Origin: Acidobacteriota bacterium | GTDB lineage: Bacteria; Acidobacteriota; UBA6911; JACOSC01 | DNA: 50,753 nucleotides | Direction of reading: 5' to 3' | NCBI GenBank assembly: GCA_016179055.1 | Contig: JACOSC010000191.1 | Span: forward strand, 1 to 50,753 | Shown: positions 26,328 through 36,490 of the stretch, piece by piece | Position numbering within the stretch: the first letter of the stretch is position 1 | How the letters are laid out: the number at the start of each line of letters is the position of its first letter | Notes under the pieces: generated by a model | What the model saw: the letters and a program-made list of their open reading frames with translations, nothing else | The model's database searches: none | What the model was told of the DNA's origin: nothing | Made by a program: the position numbers and the translations under genes

Positions 26328-27035
26328 ATGCGAGGGATCAAGATTAGCCGCAGACAAATAGCCATCCATCGAGTCGCCCTGATAGCCTTGAGTGTGCTGG
26401 CCTGTTCTCCCGCCTCCAGCGGTGCTTCGGATACTAAAGGCGCCGAGGCTATCGAAATGGTCGCCAAGGAAGCGTCAGAACCGCTGCGTCAAGCCACGCC
26501 GCAAAAACTCAAGACACGCGGCAAGCCAAAAGTAGTTCGGTGGGAAGACCTCGATGCTGCATTGGCCAAATTGCCGGCCCGCGTTGACTATCCCGCTTTG
26601 CATAGCCGTCTGCGCGAAATGCTGTCGCGTGATACTGGATTCTCTCCCAAATCGGAAGTACTGTCCGACCTCATCGAAAAAACGCTGGCGCGCCAAGAGA
26701 TCCCCTACGCCGCGCTCTTTGCGCTCAACGACACGGATCTGATGCCCATTACCAATTCCGTCCTGAAGTTTCTGCCCGATGAGGCCTGGAAAGATATTGC
26801 GGTCTTCAACCGCAAGGGCGAGCGCATCGGGAATTTTGTCGGAAAGTTTGCGCATGAGAAGTCGGGGGGTTTAGCGATCAGTAAGAGCTACCGCATTTAC
26901 TATTTTCAGTATCGCGACAAGAATGATGTCAACCAGGTCGCCACGGCCGATTATCTTGAGCGCGATGAGTACTGTGTGGAATGGGCCGACATTAAGCAGC
27001 GGCCGGCGTTTACCCTGGCTACGTTGAAACCGTAA
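26328..27035 (+). CDS. Putative lipoprotein of unknown function
   Basis: The start is the ATG at 26328, with AAGGAG 7 nt upstream; the frame is open much further left, but only through the foldback repeat. The 235-residue product begins with a basic segment and a hydrophobic core ending VLAC at Cys26, a possible lipobox with an unusual Leu at -2. After a low-complexity linker, the body contains WEDLDAALAKLPARVDYPALHSRLREML and a C-terminal strand-rich half (RIYYFQYRDKNDVN, DEYCVEWADIKQRP). I do not recognise a family. It is probably an envelope protein, transcribed alone. Confidence 0.6.
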   Translation: MRGIKISRRQIAIHRVALIALSVLACSPASSGASDTKGAEAIEMVAKEASEPLRQATPQKLKTRGKPKVVRWEDLDAALAKLPARVDYPALHSRLREMLSRDTGFSPKSEVLSDLIEKTLARQEIPYAALFALNDTDLMPITNSVLKFLPDEAWKDIAVFNRKGERIGNFVGKFAHEKSGGLAISKSYRIYYFQYRDKNDVNQVATADYLERDEYCVEWADIKQRPAFTLATLKP

Positions 27036-27715
27036 CTCGAAATATCGTCACACGGCCATGGCCGGCGGTCCCCCGGAACGCGGTACCCAGAGTGAAGACA
27101 AGTCGCACTCATCGGCACATCTTTTGTCATAATCACACGCTCCGGTCAACCGTCGATCGATTTAATTTGCGTGCGGTTCGTCCGTCGGTGGGGGCATTGA
27201 GCGTGGCACTGCCGGTCACTCTAATCTCGGTAAGCTTGATCGTCGACAGGGTTCCGCGCTCGCTTCCCCCTGGGCTTTGCTCTGCCCGCCCCGTTCTGGG
27301 CTATATGGTTGTATCCTTACGTCTGTTATGATCGAACTTCAGGCTCAATTCCCAGCTCAATTGACAAGGGTCTGATTCTTAGGCTATCATACGATTTTAT
27401 GTAGGGCCCGTACGGATCGGTTAGCGAAAGAACGGCTCGCTGGGTAGCGCACTCGAATAGCTAATGTCGCCGGCCCCCCCTTAATTCCTGTAATGACCAA
27501 CGAGGATAATATGAGGAAAAGTTGGCATCACGGCGGGAAGACCGGCCGCTTGACCGGCTAACTAATATGGGGCGCCCGCCAGTGCCACCGGTGATTGTCT
27601 GCGGTAGGACCGGCTTAGTGAAGGTGAGGGCCGCAATGGCTCTACGGAGCACAACCGTATCATTCAATAACAACTCCGTCAAAGTACAACGACTTATGTA
27701 ATAAAGGAGCTTGTC
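27036..27715. other. 680-bp intergenic region upstream of the PEP carboxykinase gene
   Basis: No protein-coding gene is convincing here. The region holds a good sigma-70 promoter at 27361-27390 and therefore a leader of roughly 320 nt before the downstream start codon. A 16-codon ORF at 27511-27561 has GAGG about 8 nt upstream and reads MRKSWHHGGKTGRLTG; it could be a leader peptide or chance. I see no known riboswitch. Confidence 0.4.
27361..27390 (+). promoter_or_regulatory. Sigma-70 promoter for the PEP carboxykinase gene
   Basis: TTGACA at 27361-27366 is a perfect -35 box. TATCAT at 27385-27390 matches the -10 box at five of six positions, and the spacer is 18 nt. The next gene on this strand starts at 27716, so the transcript would carry a long 5' leader. 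Confidence 0.6.
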
Positions 27716-29509
27716 ATGATTACTCGCGAAGGCGATTCCATTTCATTAAATCATCAGTTATACAAGGTGAAGGTTTATGAGAATCCCACACAGGAAGAAC
27801 TCAAGGGATTAACTCTGAAACACACGCCGGCCACGTGCAAAACGGTGTATGGCAGTATTAATAAGATCAGTCGCAATAAGGACCGCAAGGCGCAGTGGAC
27901 TTATATTATTACTCCTGAGACGCACAAAGATCGTTACTCCGGCAACCTCATCGACCCGGAGAAGGCCAAACTTTTAATCGAGAGCCAGCGGCGCTATATC
28001 GAGAAAGTCGGGGCCTTGGTGCAAATCGACGGCTACCTAGGCATTGGACGCCGGGCCGTTCCGGTGCGCTGGTTATACACGCCGGAAGGCTCCAACATCG
28101 CGGCCATGCAGCAGATTCTCTCCTTTCCCCGGACCGCCGTCGAAACGCGCGAGCAATTGGCCGAGGGCTATCGACCGGACTTCCATATTGTTTACACCCC
28201 GGGCCATCGCGCCGAAGGCATGCCGGGCAATCAAGCGATTGTCGTTGATCTCGAAAACTACGTTACCTATATCATCGGGCCGGATTACTTTGGCGAGAGC
28301 AAGAAATCCGCTTTGCGCATGCTGAATGACTATGTTTATCAGCGAGGCGGTCTTGTGCTGCACGCCGGCGCCAAAGTGGTAAAGGCGCAGGGGCGGTTAA
28401 TCACCATGACTATTATGGGACTGAGCGGCACCGGCAAAACGACCACCACCTTCAGTAAGCAGGGCGATCTGACGCAACCGGTGCAGGACGATATGGTCGG
28501 CTTTTGGCCGAATGGAGAATGCTCGGTTACGGAGAACGGCTGTTTTGCCAAAACCTTCGGCCTCACACGGGAAACCGAACCGGCGATTTACGATGGCACC
28601 ACCAGCCCGACAGGCTGGATCGAGAACGCCTATTTCAGCCCGGACGGAACTTTGGATTTCAGCAAAGGACGGCTTACTCCCGAGGAAGTCCGCTTCCACA
28701 AGGACATTCTTATACAGACCGGCGCGTCGCCGGAAAATGTCGAGGCTTATCTCAACCATAAGATAAAATACGAAAATGTGGTCGACGCCAATGATATTCC
28801 GCGCGATGGCTGGGATTTCGTGCTATGGACGCAAAACGGCCGCTCGGTGTTTCCGCTGAGCGCCATCAAGGAGGCCGCCGATCTCCACAATATTCCTTCA
28901 GTGGGATCCATGGGCATATTGAATCGCGACGAAGGCAAAGAAGCCGCGATGCCCGGGATCTTGCGGTTTGTCACTCCCGAGCAAGCCGCCGGTTATTTCA
29001 TGCTGGGCGAAACTTCAAAAACCTCCGCCGCCGGCAAGGCGCGCGGCAAGACGCGCTCGCCGTTTACGCAGCCTTTCTTTCCCCGTCCGCATGGCTTGCA
29101 GGCGCAGCGGTTCAGCGAGATTGCCAAGACGGTACGAGCGGATATGTGGCTGATGAATACCGGATATATCGGCGGCGATCAAAAGGATGTTGAGGCGGGT
29201 TTGGCGCTCAAAGTCAAAATCCGGCACAGCTCGGCTATGTTGGAGGCTATGTTGGCCGGCGCCATTGGCTGGACGGTCGATACGGACTTTGGTTATCAGA
29301 TTGTTGACGTAAAGGCGCCCGAGAATGCGCGGCTGCTGGCGCAAGTGCCCGATGAAATCCTCAACCCCAAACTTTTCTATGAACGTCGCGGTCGCCTGGC
29401 CGAGTATCAGGCGTGGGTCGTCAAAATGAAGCAAGAGCGCGAAGCTTTCCTGCGAAAATACAACGTTGCCGAAGGCATTATACGCGCCGTTCTCAACCGC
29501 GTCTCGTAA
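27716..29509 (+). CDS. pckA: Phosphoenolpyruvate carboxykinase, ATP type
   Basis: The 597-residue enzyme starts at ATG with AAAGGAG 8 nt upstream. The kinase-1a P-loop GLSGTGKTT (residues 235-243) is diagnostic of ATP-dependent PEPCK. The metal/kinase-2 segment PVQDDMVGFWPNG follows, and later RSPFTQPFFPR supplies the nucleotide-contact region. It converts oxaloacetate and ATP to PEP, CO2 and ADP in gluconeogenesis, or runs in reverse. At 597 residues it is longer than E. coli PckA (540) and its N-terminal 150 residues are divergent, so this is a distant subfamily. It has its own promoter. Confidence 0.88.
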   Translation: MITREGDSISLNHQLYKVKVYENPTQEELKGLTLKHTPATCKTVYGSINKISRNKDRKAQWTYIITPETHKDRYSGNLIDPEKAKLLIESQRRYIEKVGALVQIDGYLGIGRRAVPVRWLYTPEGSNIAAMQQILSFPRTAVETREQLAEGYRPDFHIVYTPGHRAEGMPGNQAIVVDLENYVTYIIGPDYFGESKKSALRMLNDYVYQRGGLVLHAGAKVVKAQGRLITMTIMGLSGTGKTTTTFSKQGDLTQPVQDDMVGFWPNGECSVTENGCFAKTFGLTRETEPAIYDGTTSPTGWIENAYFSPDGTLDFSKGRLTPEEVRFHKDILIQTGASPENVEAYLNHKIKYENVVDANDIPRDGWDFVLWTQNGRSVFPLSAIKEAADLHNIPSVGSMGILNRDEGKEAAMPGILRFVTPEQAAGYFMLGETSKTSAAGKARGKTRSPFTQPFFPRPHGLQAQRFSEIAKTVRADMWLMNTGYIGGDQKDVEAGLALKVKIRHSSAMLEAMLAGAIGWTVDTDFGYQIVDVKAPENARLLAQVPDEILNPKLFYERRGRLAEYQAWVVKMKQEREAFLRKYNVAEGIIRAVLNRVS

Positions 29510-29596
29510 AACATTTCACGACCTTGGCGCAGCGCCGATGAACGCGGCGCCGGGCTTATACGTGTTCGGTTCCGCCGCTACACGCTATGGCTCCGC

Positions 29597-30472
29597 TCAA
29601 ACATAACCCGCCAGCTTCAGATTCTTGAAAATGGTCCGCGTGGCCGGTGATTTGTTGAGCGTGTAGAAATGAATGCCCGGCGCGCCGGACTCCAGCAACT
29701 CACGGCATTGCTGCGTAGCGTGCTCAATGCCTACCTCCAGAACGGCCGCTTCGTTGTCTTGCACCTTCTCCAACCTATTTAGCAACTGCGTCGGGATCGT
29801 CGACCCGCACATATTGGTAAAGCGCTTAATTTGAGCCACGTTGGTGATGGGCATGATGCCGGCGATAATCGGCAGGCTAATCCCTGTCTTGCGGGCGCGA
29901 TCCACAAACTCGAAGTAATCCTTATTATCAAAGAATAACTGCGTAATAAGGAAATCTATGCCGGCCGCAACCTTGATCTTCAGATTTTCCAAATCGCGTT
30001 GTCGATCTTGACACTCTACGTGCCCTTCCGGATAGCAGGCGCCGCCCAAACAAAATGAGTAGTTCGTATGGACGAAGCGCGCCAAGTCGGACGCATAGGA
30101 AAATCCGTCGATGGGCGCCACGAACTTCTCTTCGCCTTTGGGCGGGTCGCCGCGCAGCGGCAGCACGTTCTCGATGCCGCTGGCCTGCAGGCGGTCGAGC
30201 ACCTGGGCAATTTCCATCCGCGAGGCGCCGACACACGTCAAATGCGCCATCGTTTCCAACCCAATCTCATTCTTAATCCGCGATACCAAGTCCACTGTCC
30301 GCTCGCGCGTGCTCCCTCCCGCCCCATAGGTAACCGAAACAAACGAGGGATTCAATTGCACCAAGGCCGCCACAGTGGCGTATAGATTGATCATACCTTC
30401 ATCGTTTTTTGGCGGGAAAAATTCAAACGAAAACAGGGGCTTGCCCGACTTAAACATATGCTTGATCTGCAT
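29597..30472 (-). CDS. metF: 5,10-methylenetetrahydrofolate reductase
   Basis: The 291-residue flavoprotein has the MetF TIM-barrel pattern. FSFEFFPPKNDEG near residue 15 carries the catalytic Glu. It continues with FVSVTYGAGGSTRERT, MAHLTCVGASR, NVLPLRGDPPKGE and DFLITQLFFDNKDYFEF. It makes 5-methyl-THF for methionine synthesis, or runs in reverse in acetyl-CoA pathways. Length matches the family. GGAG lies 9 nt before the start. It ends 87 nt from the convergent pckA stop and leads no operon; the next minus-strand gene upstream is 616 nt away. Confidence 0.95.
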   Translation of the reverse strand: MQIKHMFKSGKPLFSFEFFPPKNDEGMINLYATVAALVQLNPSFVSVTYGAGGSTRERTVDLVSRIKNEIGLETMAHLTCVGASRMEIAQVLDRLQASGIENVLPLRGDPPKGEEKFVAPIDGFSYASDLARFVHTNYSFCLGGACYPEGHVECQDRQRDLENLKIKVAAGIDFLITQLFFDNKDYFEFVDRARKTGISLPIIAGIMPITNVAQIKRFTNMCGSTIPTQLLNRLEKVQDNEAAVLEVGIEHATQQCRELLESGAPGIHFYTLNKSPATRTIFKNLKLAGYV

Positions 30473-31088
30473 CGCGGCGCTCCGTAAATTTATTTTCTGA
30501 GTTCGTGTGCGCTAAACTCTAACCCCGGCTGGAAGCGTTGGGGGTGTGACTTTTTAAATTTAGCATTATTGCGACAGGATTGCACGCGATTTCTACTCGA
30601 CGTGAAGTTCGATGCTTAGAAACGCGCGGATGTCAAAATCCAGCCCCGCGGGGTCCTGGAGTTTGCACATTTGGTATCGCCTTGGGTGTACCGGTTTGTG
30701 GCCGCGTAGCGGCCTAATGACGCTAGCCGTGCCTTTCAAGGCACGGTAGATCAGGCGGCAAAAATCCCTTCCGTCCCGACGCTGTCGGGACGATTGAACC
30801 ATAGCTACGGGCTAAAAAATTTATGACCAATACTTACACTTCACTCTACGACCCCATCGTCTTCAATACCAAAAATCGTACCGGATGCCTAAAACCGTAG
30901 AGCCAACAACGGGTCTGAGTGTACCTCGGCGGGGTCGCGCGTGCGCACTATATCTTTCAAAAAAATGTTTTTTGAAAAGTGGCACAGGCGTCCCACCTTC
31001 CGGTCGCTACCGCTCCCGGTTCTGTATCGGCGGTGTGCTCCAACGCGTGGGTGGTTGGATCGCTACAAATATTTTTTCATAGCAGGCT
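30473..31088. other. 616-bp intergenic region with four palindromes and one dispersed repeat core
   Basis: Perfect hairpins include GGCCGC/GCGGCC (30700-30714), CCGTGCC/GGCACGG (30727-30746) and CGTCCCGAC/GTCGGGACG (30772-30792). A short AGCCCCGCGGGG palindrome lies near 30640. The 33-bp dispersed core is at 31000-31032. No gene is visible. The hairpins are too many and too spread for one terminator. Confidence 0.6.
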
Positions 31089-32639
31089 TCAGATAGGGAG
31101 GTTTCCGTGCTTCTTCGGTGGGTTGGTATCGCGCTTGGTTTCCAGCATAGTTAACGCGGAAATCAGCTTCTTACGAGTGAATCTCGGCTCGATGACTTCA
31201 TCGATGAAGCCGCGTGCGGCCGCCACATACGGATTCGCAAATTTTTCTCGGAACTCTTCGACGCGCGCCTGCCGTTGCGCCGCCGGCTCTTTCGCCTGGG
31301 CCAGCTCGCTTTTATAAAGGATATTGACCGCGCCTTCCGGCCCCATCACCGCAATCTCGGCCGTGGGGTAGGCATAGTTAATGTCCGCCCGTATATGCTT
31401 GGACGACATAACACAGTAGGCGCCGCCGTAAGCCTTGCGCGTGATCACCGTGATTTTGGGCACCGTCGCTTCCGCAAAAGCATAGAGCAGCTTGGCGCCA
31501 TGCTTGATAATTCCGCCGAACTCCTGCTGGGTTCCCGGCAAAAATCCCGGGACATCTTCAAAAGTAATTAATGGAATATTGAAGGCGTCGCAAAACCGCA
31601 CAAAGCGCGCCGCCTTTAAAGAAGAATTGATGTCGAGAACGCCCGCCAGATGCGCGGGCTGGTTGGCGACGACGCCCACCGATTTTCCTCCGAGTCGTGC
31701 AAATCCCACCAATATGTTCTTAGCATAATCCTCGTGCACTTCAAGATACTGTCCATCGTCAACCACGCGCAAAATGATATCCTTCATGTCATAGGGTTGA
31801 TCCGGCGCGGCGGGGACGATGGTATTTAAGCTTTCATCCGACCGGTCGGGAGGATCATGGGAAGGCCTGAGCGGAGCGTCCTCCAAGTTATTTGAGGGAA
31901 AGAAGGACAGCAATTCGCGTATGAGCGTCAAGCAGGACTTATCATCATCGGCCGTAAAATGCGAGACGCCGCTAACCGATCCGTGCGTCTGCGCGCCGCC
32001 CAATTCCTCTTTCGTGACTTCCTCGTGCGTTACGGTTTTTATGACGTCCGGCCCAGTCACAAACATATAGCTGGTGCCGCGCACCATAATCGTAAAGTCG
32101 GTTATGGCCGGAGAATAAACCGCGCCGCCGGCGCAGGGACCCATGATGGCCGAGAGTTGTGGAACTACTCCGGATGCCAGCGTGTTGCGCAGGAAAATAT
32201 CGGCATAGCCGGCCAGCGACACTACGCCTTCTTGAATACGCGCCCCGCCGGAATCATTCAACCCAATGATCGGCGCTCCCATCTTCATGGCCAGGTCCAT
32301 AATTTTGCAGATCTTTATTGCGTAGGTTTCACTGAGACTCCCGCCGAAGACGGTAAAATCTTGCGCGAAAACGTAGACCAGACGTCCGCCGATTCGGCCA
32401 TACCCGGCAATCACGCCATCGCCGGGATATAGCTGCTCCTGCATATTGAAGTCCGTGCAGCGGTGAACCATAAAGCGGTCCAGCTCCTCGAAGGAGCCTT
32501 CGTCCAAAAGAAAGAGAACGCGCTCACGGGCGGTCAGCTTGCCGGCTTCATGCTGCCGCTTGATGCGCTGCGCACCGCCAGCCACCTCGGCCTCTTGATT
32601 CCGCCGAGCCAATTCATTTAACTTTGCGGTTAAGTCCAT
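31089..32639 (-). CDS. Acyl-CoA carboxylase, carboxyltransferase beta subunit (propionyl/methylmalonyl-CoA type)
   Basis: The 516-residue protein is a complete biotin-dependent carboxyltransferase with N- and C-half crotonase folds. [24 protein letters not shown], the acyl-CoA oxyanion region GGARIQEGV, and [14 protein letters not shown] lie in the N half. [30 protein letters not shown] and [10 protein letters not shown] lie in the C half, the latter marking PccB/MmdA-type enzymes. It moves CO2 between carboxybiotin and propionyl- or acetyl-CoA. The biotin carboxylase or decarboxylase partners are not adjacent, so a carboxylase and a Na+-pumping methylmalonyl-CoA decarboxylase (MmdA) cannot be separated. 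Confidence 0.92.
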   Translation of the reverse strand: MDLTAKLNELARRNQEAEVAGGAQRIKRQHEAGKLTARERVLFLLDEGSFEELDRFMVHRCTDFNMQEQLYPGDGVIAGYGRIGGRLVYVFAQDFTVFGGSLSETYAIKICKIMDLAMKMGAPIIGLNDSGGARIQEGVVSLAGYADIFLRNTLASGVVPQLSAIMGPCAGGAVYSPAITDFTIMVRGTSYMFVTGPDVIKTVTHEEVTKEELGGAQTHGSVSGVSHFTADDDKSCLTLIRELLSFFPSNNLEDAPLRPSHDPPDRSDESLNTIVPAAPDQPYDMKDIILRVVDDGQYLEVHEDYAKNILVGFARLGGKSVGVVANQPAHLAGVLDINSSLKAARFVRFCDAFNIPLITFEDVPGFLPGTQQEFGGIIKHGAKLLYAFAEATVPKITVITRKAYGGAYCVMSSKHIRADINYAYPTAEIAVMGPEGAVNILYKSELAQAKEPAAQRQARVEEFREKFANPYVAAARGFIDEVIEPRFTRKKLISALTMLETKRDTNPPKKHGNLPI

Positions 32640-32679
32640 CTGATTAATCCAATGGAGAGGGTTTGAGCGTTGTCGGCTT

Positions 32680-33342
32680 TCATCGGGCCGTCGCCAATTT
32701 ATCCTTGGCCTGCCGCCAGTCCTTCAGAAAACGATCCAGACCAATATCGGTCAACGGATGTTTCCACAACTGCTCGAACACCTTAAACGGCATGGTCGCA
32801 ATGTGGCCACCAATCTTAGCGGCTTCTACGACGTGCATGGGATGCCGAATTGAGGCGACCAGCACTTCGGTCTTGTAATCATAGTTGCGGTAAATCTGCA
32901 GGACATCCTGGATCAGTCCCATCCCGTGCTCGCTGACGTCATCCAGGCGACCAATGAATGGGCTGACGAACGCGGCTCCCGCCTTGGCCGCAATAATCGC
33001 CTGCGACGGCGAGAACACCAGCGTAACGTTGACCTTGATGCCATCGCCGGACAGCGCCTTGATGGCCGGGATTCCGGCCTTTATCATAGGGACTTTTACT
33101 GTGACGTGCTTGTGAATCTTGGCCAGTTCCCGTCCCTCTTTTATCATGAGCTCGGTTTCTGTCGAAAGGACCTCGGCGCTCACCGGCCCGTTCACCACAT
33201 CACAAATTTCCTTGATCAGCTCGCGGAAATCTACACCTTCCTTGGCCACCAGCGACGGATTGGTGGTGACGCCATCCACAATGCCCAAAGCTGCTGCTTC
33301 GCGAATCTCCGCTAGGCTTCCCGTATCCAAAAAGAATTTCAT
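32680..33342 (-). CDS. fsa: Fructose-6-phosphate aldolase / TalC-type transaldolase
   Basis: The start is ATG at 33342, with AGAGGAG about 10 nt upstream; the frame runs further only into a repeat. The 220-residue product is the short, decameric type of transaldolase. It has [27 protein letters not shown], the Schiff-base Lys83 in [24 protein letters not shown] and SIRHPMHV. TalC and Fsa share this fold. Transaldolase and aldolase activities differ by few residues, so the exact reaction needs assay. It lies 40 nt upstream of the carboxylase gene on the same strand, and the two may be co-transcribed. Confidence 0.9.
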   Translation of the reverse strand: MKFFLDTGSLAEIREAAALGIVDGVTTNPSLVAKEGVDFRELIKEICDVVNGPVSAEVLSTETELMIKEGRELAKIHKHVTVKVPMIKAGIPAIKALSGDGIKVNVTLVFSPSQAIIAAKAGAAFVSPFIGRLDDVSEHGMGLIQDVLQIYRNYDYKTEVLVASIRHPMHVVEAAKIGGHIATMPFKVFEQLWKHPLTDIGLDRFLKDWRQAKDKLATAR

Positions 33343-33365
33343 AGCATTCGACTCCTCTGAAAATA

Positions 33366-33448
33366 CCTGGGAGCGCCGGCATCCTTGCCGGCAAGGGTGG
33401 CCTCGATCCTTTACGGGACTCGCCGGCAAGGATGCCGGCGCTCCCAGG
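33366..33448. repeat. Perfect inverted repeat, 27-bp arms
   Basis: Arms 33366-33392 and 33422-33448 are perfect reverse complements with a 29-nt loop. Each arm itself contains a smaller palindrome (GCCGGCA..TGCCGGC). It sits 23 nt upstream of the aldolase start, so it would be transcribed in its leader only if the promoter lies further upstream. Confidence 0.85.
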
Positions 33449-33460
33449 GATATCGTTACT

Positions 33461-33617
33461 ATTTTCATGCATCGGGGTGCGCCCACAGGGCGCATGAGGA
33501 ACTCCCTTAATAACAACCCCGGCGCAACAGTACCGGTTGCGATAGCGACCGGGTATGCTGCTGCCTACCCACATCGGCCTACCCGCCCGCTACAGCAGGC
33601 GGTTATGTTTTTCATTC
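33461..33617. repeat. Dispersed 155-bp repeat, copy 1
   Basis: This stretch aligns with 37263-37417 in the same orientation over about 155 bp with scattered differences. The best conserved part is the 33-bp core (33520-33552 and 37321-37353), which recurs in reverse orientation at 16739-16771 and 31000-31032. No coding frame is shared by the copies. Confidence 0.7.
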
Positions 33618-33796
33618 GTCATCTCAAATCGCAACCCGATTGCCGCGCGCTGAATCCGGTGCCGTATCTAAATTAAACTGCCGCCCATTGGTCCGCTCGT
33701 TTAGCACAGCACTTCAAAAATACGATCACGAATATTTCAGGGGGGTAAAGGTTACCTCTTATCTCGGACAAAGGCTCCTCCCCGCTGAGATAATTT

Positions 33797-34025
33797 TTTA
33801 GCGGTTTCGCCCTGAAGGGGCGGTGAAGATTAGCCAGGGGCCAGCGGAGCGCAGCCCCTGGACCGCGTGACCCGTCCCAGATGCGCCCTGGAGGGGCGCT
33901 GGACGGCATCGGCTACGGCTCTCCAGCGGCCCTTCCAGGGCCGCGCGGGAGGCTGGCATGGTCCTATTCCTGGGGCTGCGCTCTGCTGGCCCCAGGCTAA
34001 TCTCCACGGCCCCTCCGGGGCCATT
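33797..34025. repeat. Compound foldback with near-perfect 31-bp arms
   Basis: Arms 33828-33858 and 33972-34002 match with two mismatches, one inside a hairpin stem. Palindromic boxes CCCTGAAGGGG-like at the left end and GGCCCCTCCGGGGCC at the right end flank them. Further palindromes GCGCCCTGGAGGGGCGC and GGCCCTTCCAGGGCC fill the loop. It has the same plan as 23434-23608. Confidence 0.85.
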
Positions 34026-34102
34026 AATAAAAACAACTCCTGTGCCAAGAAAAATACTTAATTGCAATTAAGAACTGTTGCACTTAGCTTCCCTAGTCGA
34101 TT

Positions 34103-34876
34103 TTAAGCCGGACACGGGCACATCGCCACATTGACCGCCAGCGTGCCTAATTCCTGTATGCGAAGTTCCACCGCATCGCCCGGAGAGAGAGGCCCTACGC
34201 CGGCAGGCGTACCGGTAAAAATCACATCGCCAGGCAGCAAAGTCATGACCTCCGTAATAAACCGAATCAAATAATCGATGGGAAAAATCAAATCCCGGGT
34301 TGAGCCGGATTGGCGCAGCTCGCCATTAACCCATGTTTGTAATCCAATGTCCTTCGGATTCAGCGCCGTCTCAATCCACGGTCCTATCGGCGCGAACGTA
34401 TCGAACCCTTTGGCGCGCGTAAACTGAACATCCTGCTTTTGCAGATCACGCGCCGTGATGTCGAGCGCGCCGGTATACCCCAACACGTAATCCATTGGGT
34501 TCTCCTGCGGGCCCAGCCGGTAGGCTTTTTTCTTAATCACGACGCCGACTTCCCCTTCAAAATCGACGCGCTTCGAGATGGGCGGCAGTATGACTTTTTG
34601 CTTTGTGCCTATCACCGCGGTAGAGGGCTTGATAAACAGCAAGGGCTCGGCAGGAACATCATGGCCCATTTCTTTCGCATGCTCGCGGTAATTGCGGCCG
34701 ATCGCGACAATTTTAGTCGGTTCGCAAGGCGGCAACCATTCGACCTCGGCCAGTGCATAGATCGCTTTCGTCATGGTGAAGGCGTCGAAGATGCTCCCAT
34801 GAATCGTTTGAACATGATCATTGGCCACAACACCGTAGGCGATCTGGTCCGACTTCTTGAACCGGAATAATTTCAT
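34103..34876 (-). CDS. Fumarylacetoacetate hydrolase (FAH) family protein
   Basis: The 257-residue enzyme has the FAH C-terminal domain. IVAIGRNYREHAKEMGHDVP precedes the metal-binding residues Glu107 and Glu109 in DFEGEVGVVI and Asp139 in GALDITARD. MTLLPGDVIFTGTPAGVGPL is the other family signature. A short N-terminal domain (1-50) is like that of YcgM- or HpcE-type proteins. Members hydrolyse or decarboxylate acyl-pyruvates or oxaloacetate, or tautomerise related 2-oxo acids. Nothing beside it indicates which. Confidence 0.9.
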   Translation of the reverse strand: MKLFRFKKSDQIAYGVVANDHVQTIHGSIFDAFTMTKAIYALAEVEWLPPCEPTKIVAIGRNYREHAKEMGHDVPAEPLLFIKPSTAVIGTKQKVILPPISKRVDFEGEVGVVIKKKAYRLGPQENPMDYVLGYTGALDITARDLQKQDVQFTRAKGFDTFAPIGPWIETALNPKDIGLQTWVNGELRQSGSTRDLIFPIDYLIRFITEVMTLLPGDVIFTGTPAGVGPLSPGDAVELRIQELGTLAVNVAMCPCPA

Positions 34877-35160
34877 GATGGTACTCCCTGGAGCAAATCG
34901 TTCCTATTAAATCACAAGGCCCGTCCCCAAGGCAAGACTACAAAGAGACAACCTGAAATTCGACGAAACTTGTATACGTCAAACTCGCACCCTGCCTTGA
35001 TCAATGAGACCTATTACGCCGGCCTGCTTGACCGATCGCGTCAGGGAAAACCGATTATAACATAATTACCGAAGTCGCAAGGACCCAATGAATGCCTGCG
35101 CTTGGAGATGGTCTATACGCGTACAGGCGCGCATTTCCAACGTCCGCCATCCATGCCAAG

Positions 35161-36468
35161 CTAACCGACGTGGTCGAGTGGTACCCTTACGGCTCGCGAC
35201 TGTAGCCCGTAAATCAAGCCTCCCAGTAGCAAAGCCCCCACGCCCATCATGACCTGGCCGGCCGTGCTGCCGGTCAATAACCATAAAGAAATGGCCACGG
35301 CTGCCCCGGGAATGAGCGGCCCGCCGAGCAGCTTGAAGGCGCGCTCGGCCTGCGGCATCTTACGACGCAGGATCGGCACGGATAAACAGGTGGTAATGTA
35401 ATAGAGCAAGCGCGCAATGGCGCTGACCGCGGCCAGTTGCGCAAAGCTGCCGAACACCGCCAGAATCCATGCCATCACAGCAAACAGCGCGATTGAAACA
35501 TAAGGCGTGCGAAAGCGGGGATGAACACGGGCCAACACGGCCGGCAACCGGCCATCTCGCGCCAACACGTAAAAGACACGCGGTCCGACGAGCAACGTGG
35601 CGCTGTTGGTTCCGGTTGTGGAAAGTATGGCCCCCAAAGTCATAACCGCGGCGCCCATTGAACCAAGAAAGCGTTGCGCGGCCGTGGCCAAAGGCGCCGT
35701 AGCCGAAGCCAACTCAGGCAGAGCGCCAAAGGCAACGATCTGTATGAAGAGGTATAGGATCACGGTTATGCCAATGGCCGCCATCAGCGCCAATGGCAGG
35801 TTGCGTCGCGGGTTAATCACCTCTTCGCTGGGAACCGAGGCAAACTCAAATCCGCCGAAGGCAAATATCAGCACCAAGCCGGCTTGCCGCAAGGCGGCCG
35901 TGTTGATGACCAACGGGAACGTCTGCGGCCTCAGGTCGACAAGAAACAGTCCCGCTATAATGAAAAAAAGCATGGGGACCAATTTCCCAACCGTCAAGAA
36001 ATTCACCGTCCATGCGCCGAATCGCACGCCCCGCATGTTCACCCAAGCCAGCGCGGTAAGCGCGACTGTTATGGAGGCTATGCGACCGGCCCCGCCAGCC
36101 AGTGCCGGCCAAAAAAACCCTAAATACGCCGTGAAGGCATTGCTGATGGCCGCCGTCGCGGTGAGGCGCGCCAACAGAAACATCCAACCCACCTCAAACC
36201 CAATGAAACTGCCGAACGCCTCACGCGCATAAACGTAGGGTCCACCGGCGCGTTCAAACATGCTTCCAACTTCGGCAAAACATAAGACAATCAAAACGAC
36301 CGCCATTCCGGAGACCAGATAAGCCAATGGACTCGCCGGTCCGAGAATTTTGGCGACCGTCGCCGGCAATACGAATATGCCCGAGCCGATCATACCATTT
36401 AAGGCAATGGCGGTGAGGCCGAACAAGCCGACGGCTCGTACTAACTTCTCAGACGATGAAGTCTCCAT
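35161..36468 (-). CDS. APC-superfamily amino acid permease
   Basis: The 435-residue protein has twelve predicted membrane segments. TM1 contains ALNGMIGSGIFVLPA, the unwound Gly-x-Gly-Ile-Phe motif that binds the amino group of the substrate. GGPYVYAREAFGSFIGFEVGWM follows as the next family signature, and FAFGGFEFASVPSEEVINPRRNLP marks TM6 and its loop. It takes up an amino acid or amine by proton symport or exchange; the substrate is not deducible. It lies 284 nt upstream of the FAH-family gene on the same strand. The DNA between them (34877-35160) shows nothing notable. Confidence 0.88.
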   Translation of the reverse strand: METSSSEKLVRAVGLFGLTAIALNGMIGSGIFVLPATVAKILGPASPLAYLVSGMAVVLIVLCFAEVGSMFERAGGPYVYAREAFGSFIGFEVGWMFLLARLTATAAISNAFTAYLGFFWPALAGGAGRIASITVALTALAWVNMRGVRFGAWTVNFLTVGKLVPMLFFIIAGLFLVDLRPQTFPLVINTAALRQAGLVLIFAFGGFEFASVPSEEVINPRRNLPLALMAAIGITVILYLFIQIVAFGALPELASATAPLATAAQRFLGSMGAAVMTLGAILSTTGTNSATLLVGPRVFYVLARDGRLPAVLARVHPRFRTPYVSIALFAVMAWILAVFGSFAQLAAVSAIARLLYYITTCLSVPILRRKMPQAERAFKLLGGPLIPGAAVAISLWLLTGSTAGQVMMGVGALLLGGLIYGLQSRAVRVPLDHVG

Positions 36469-36490
36469 AATGATAACTGTACGCAGTACG

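Noticed and set aside
33343-33516. N-terminal extension of the aldolase frame
   Set aside because: It reads through the inverted repeat and precedes the conserved MKFFLDTGS start, which has its own ribosome site.
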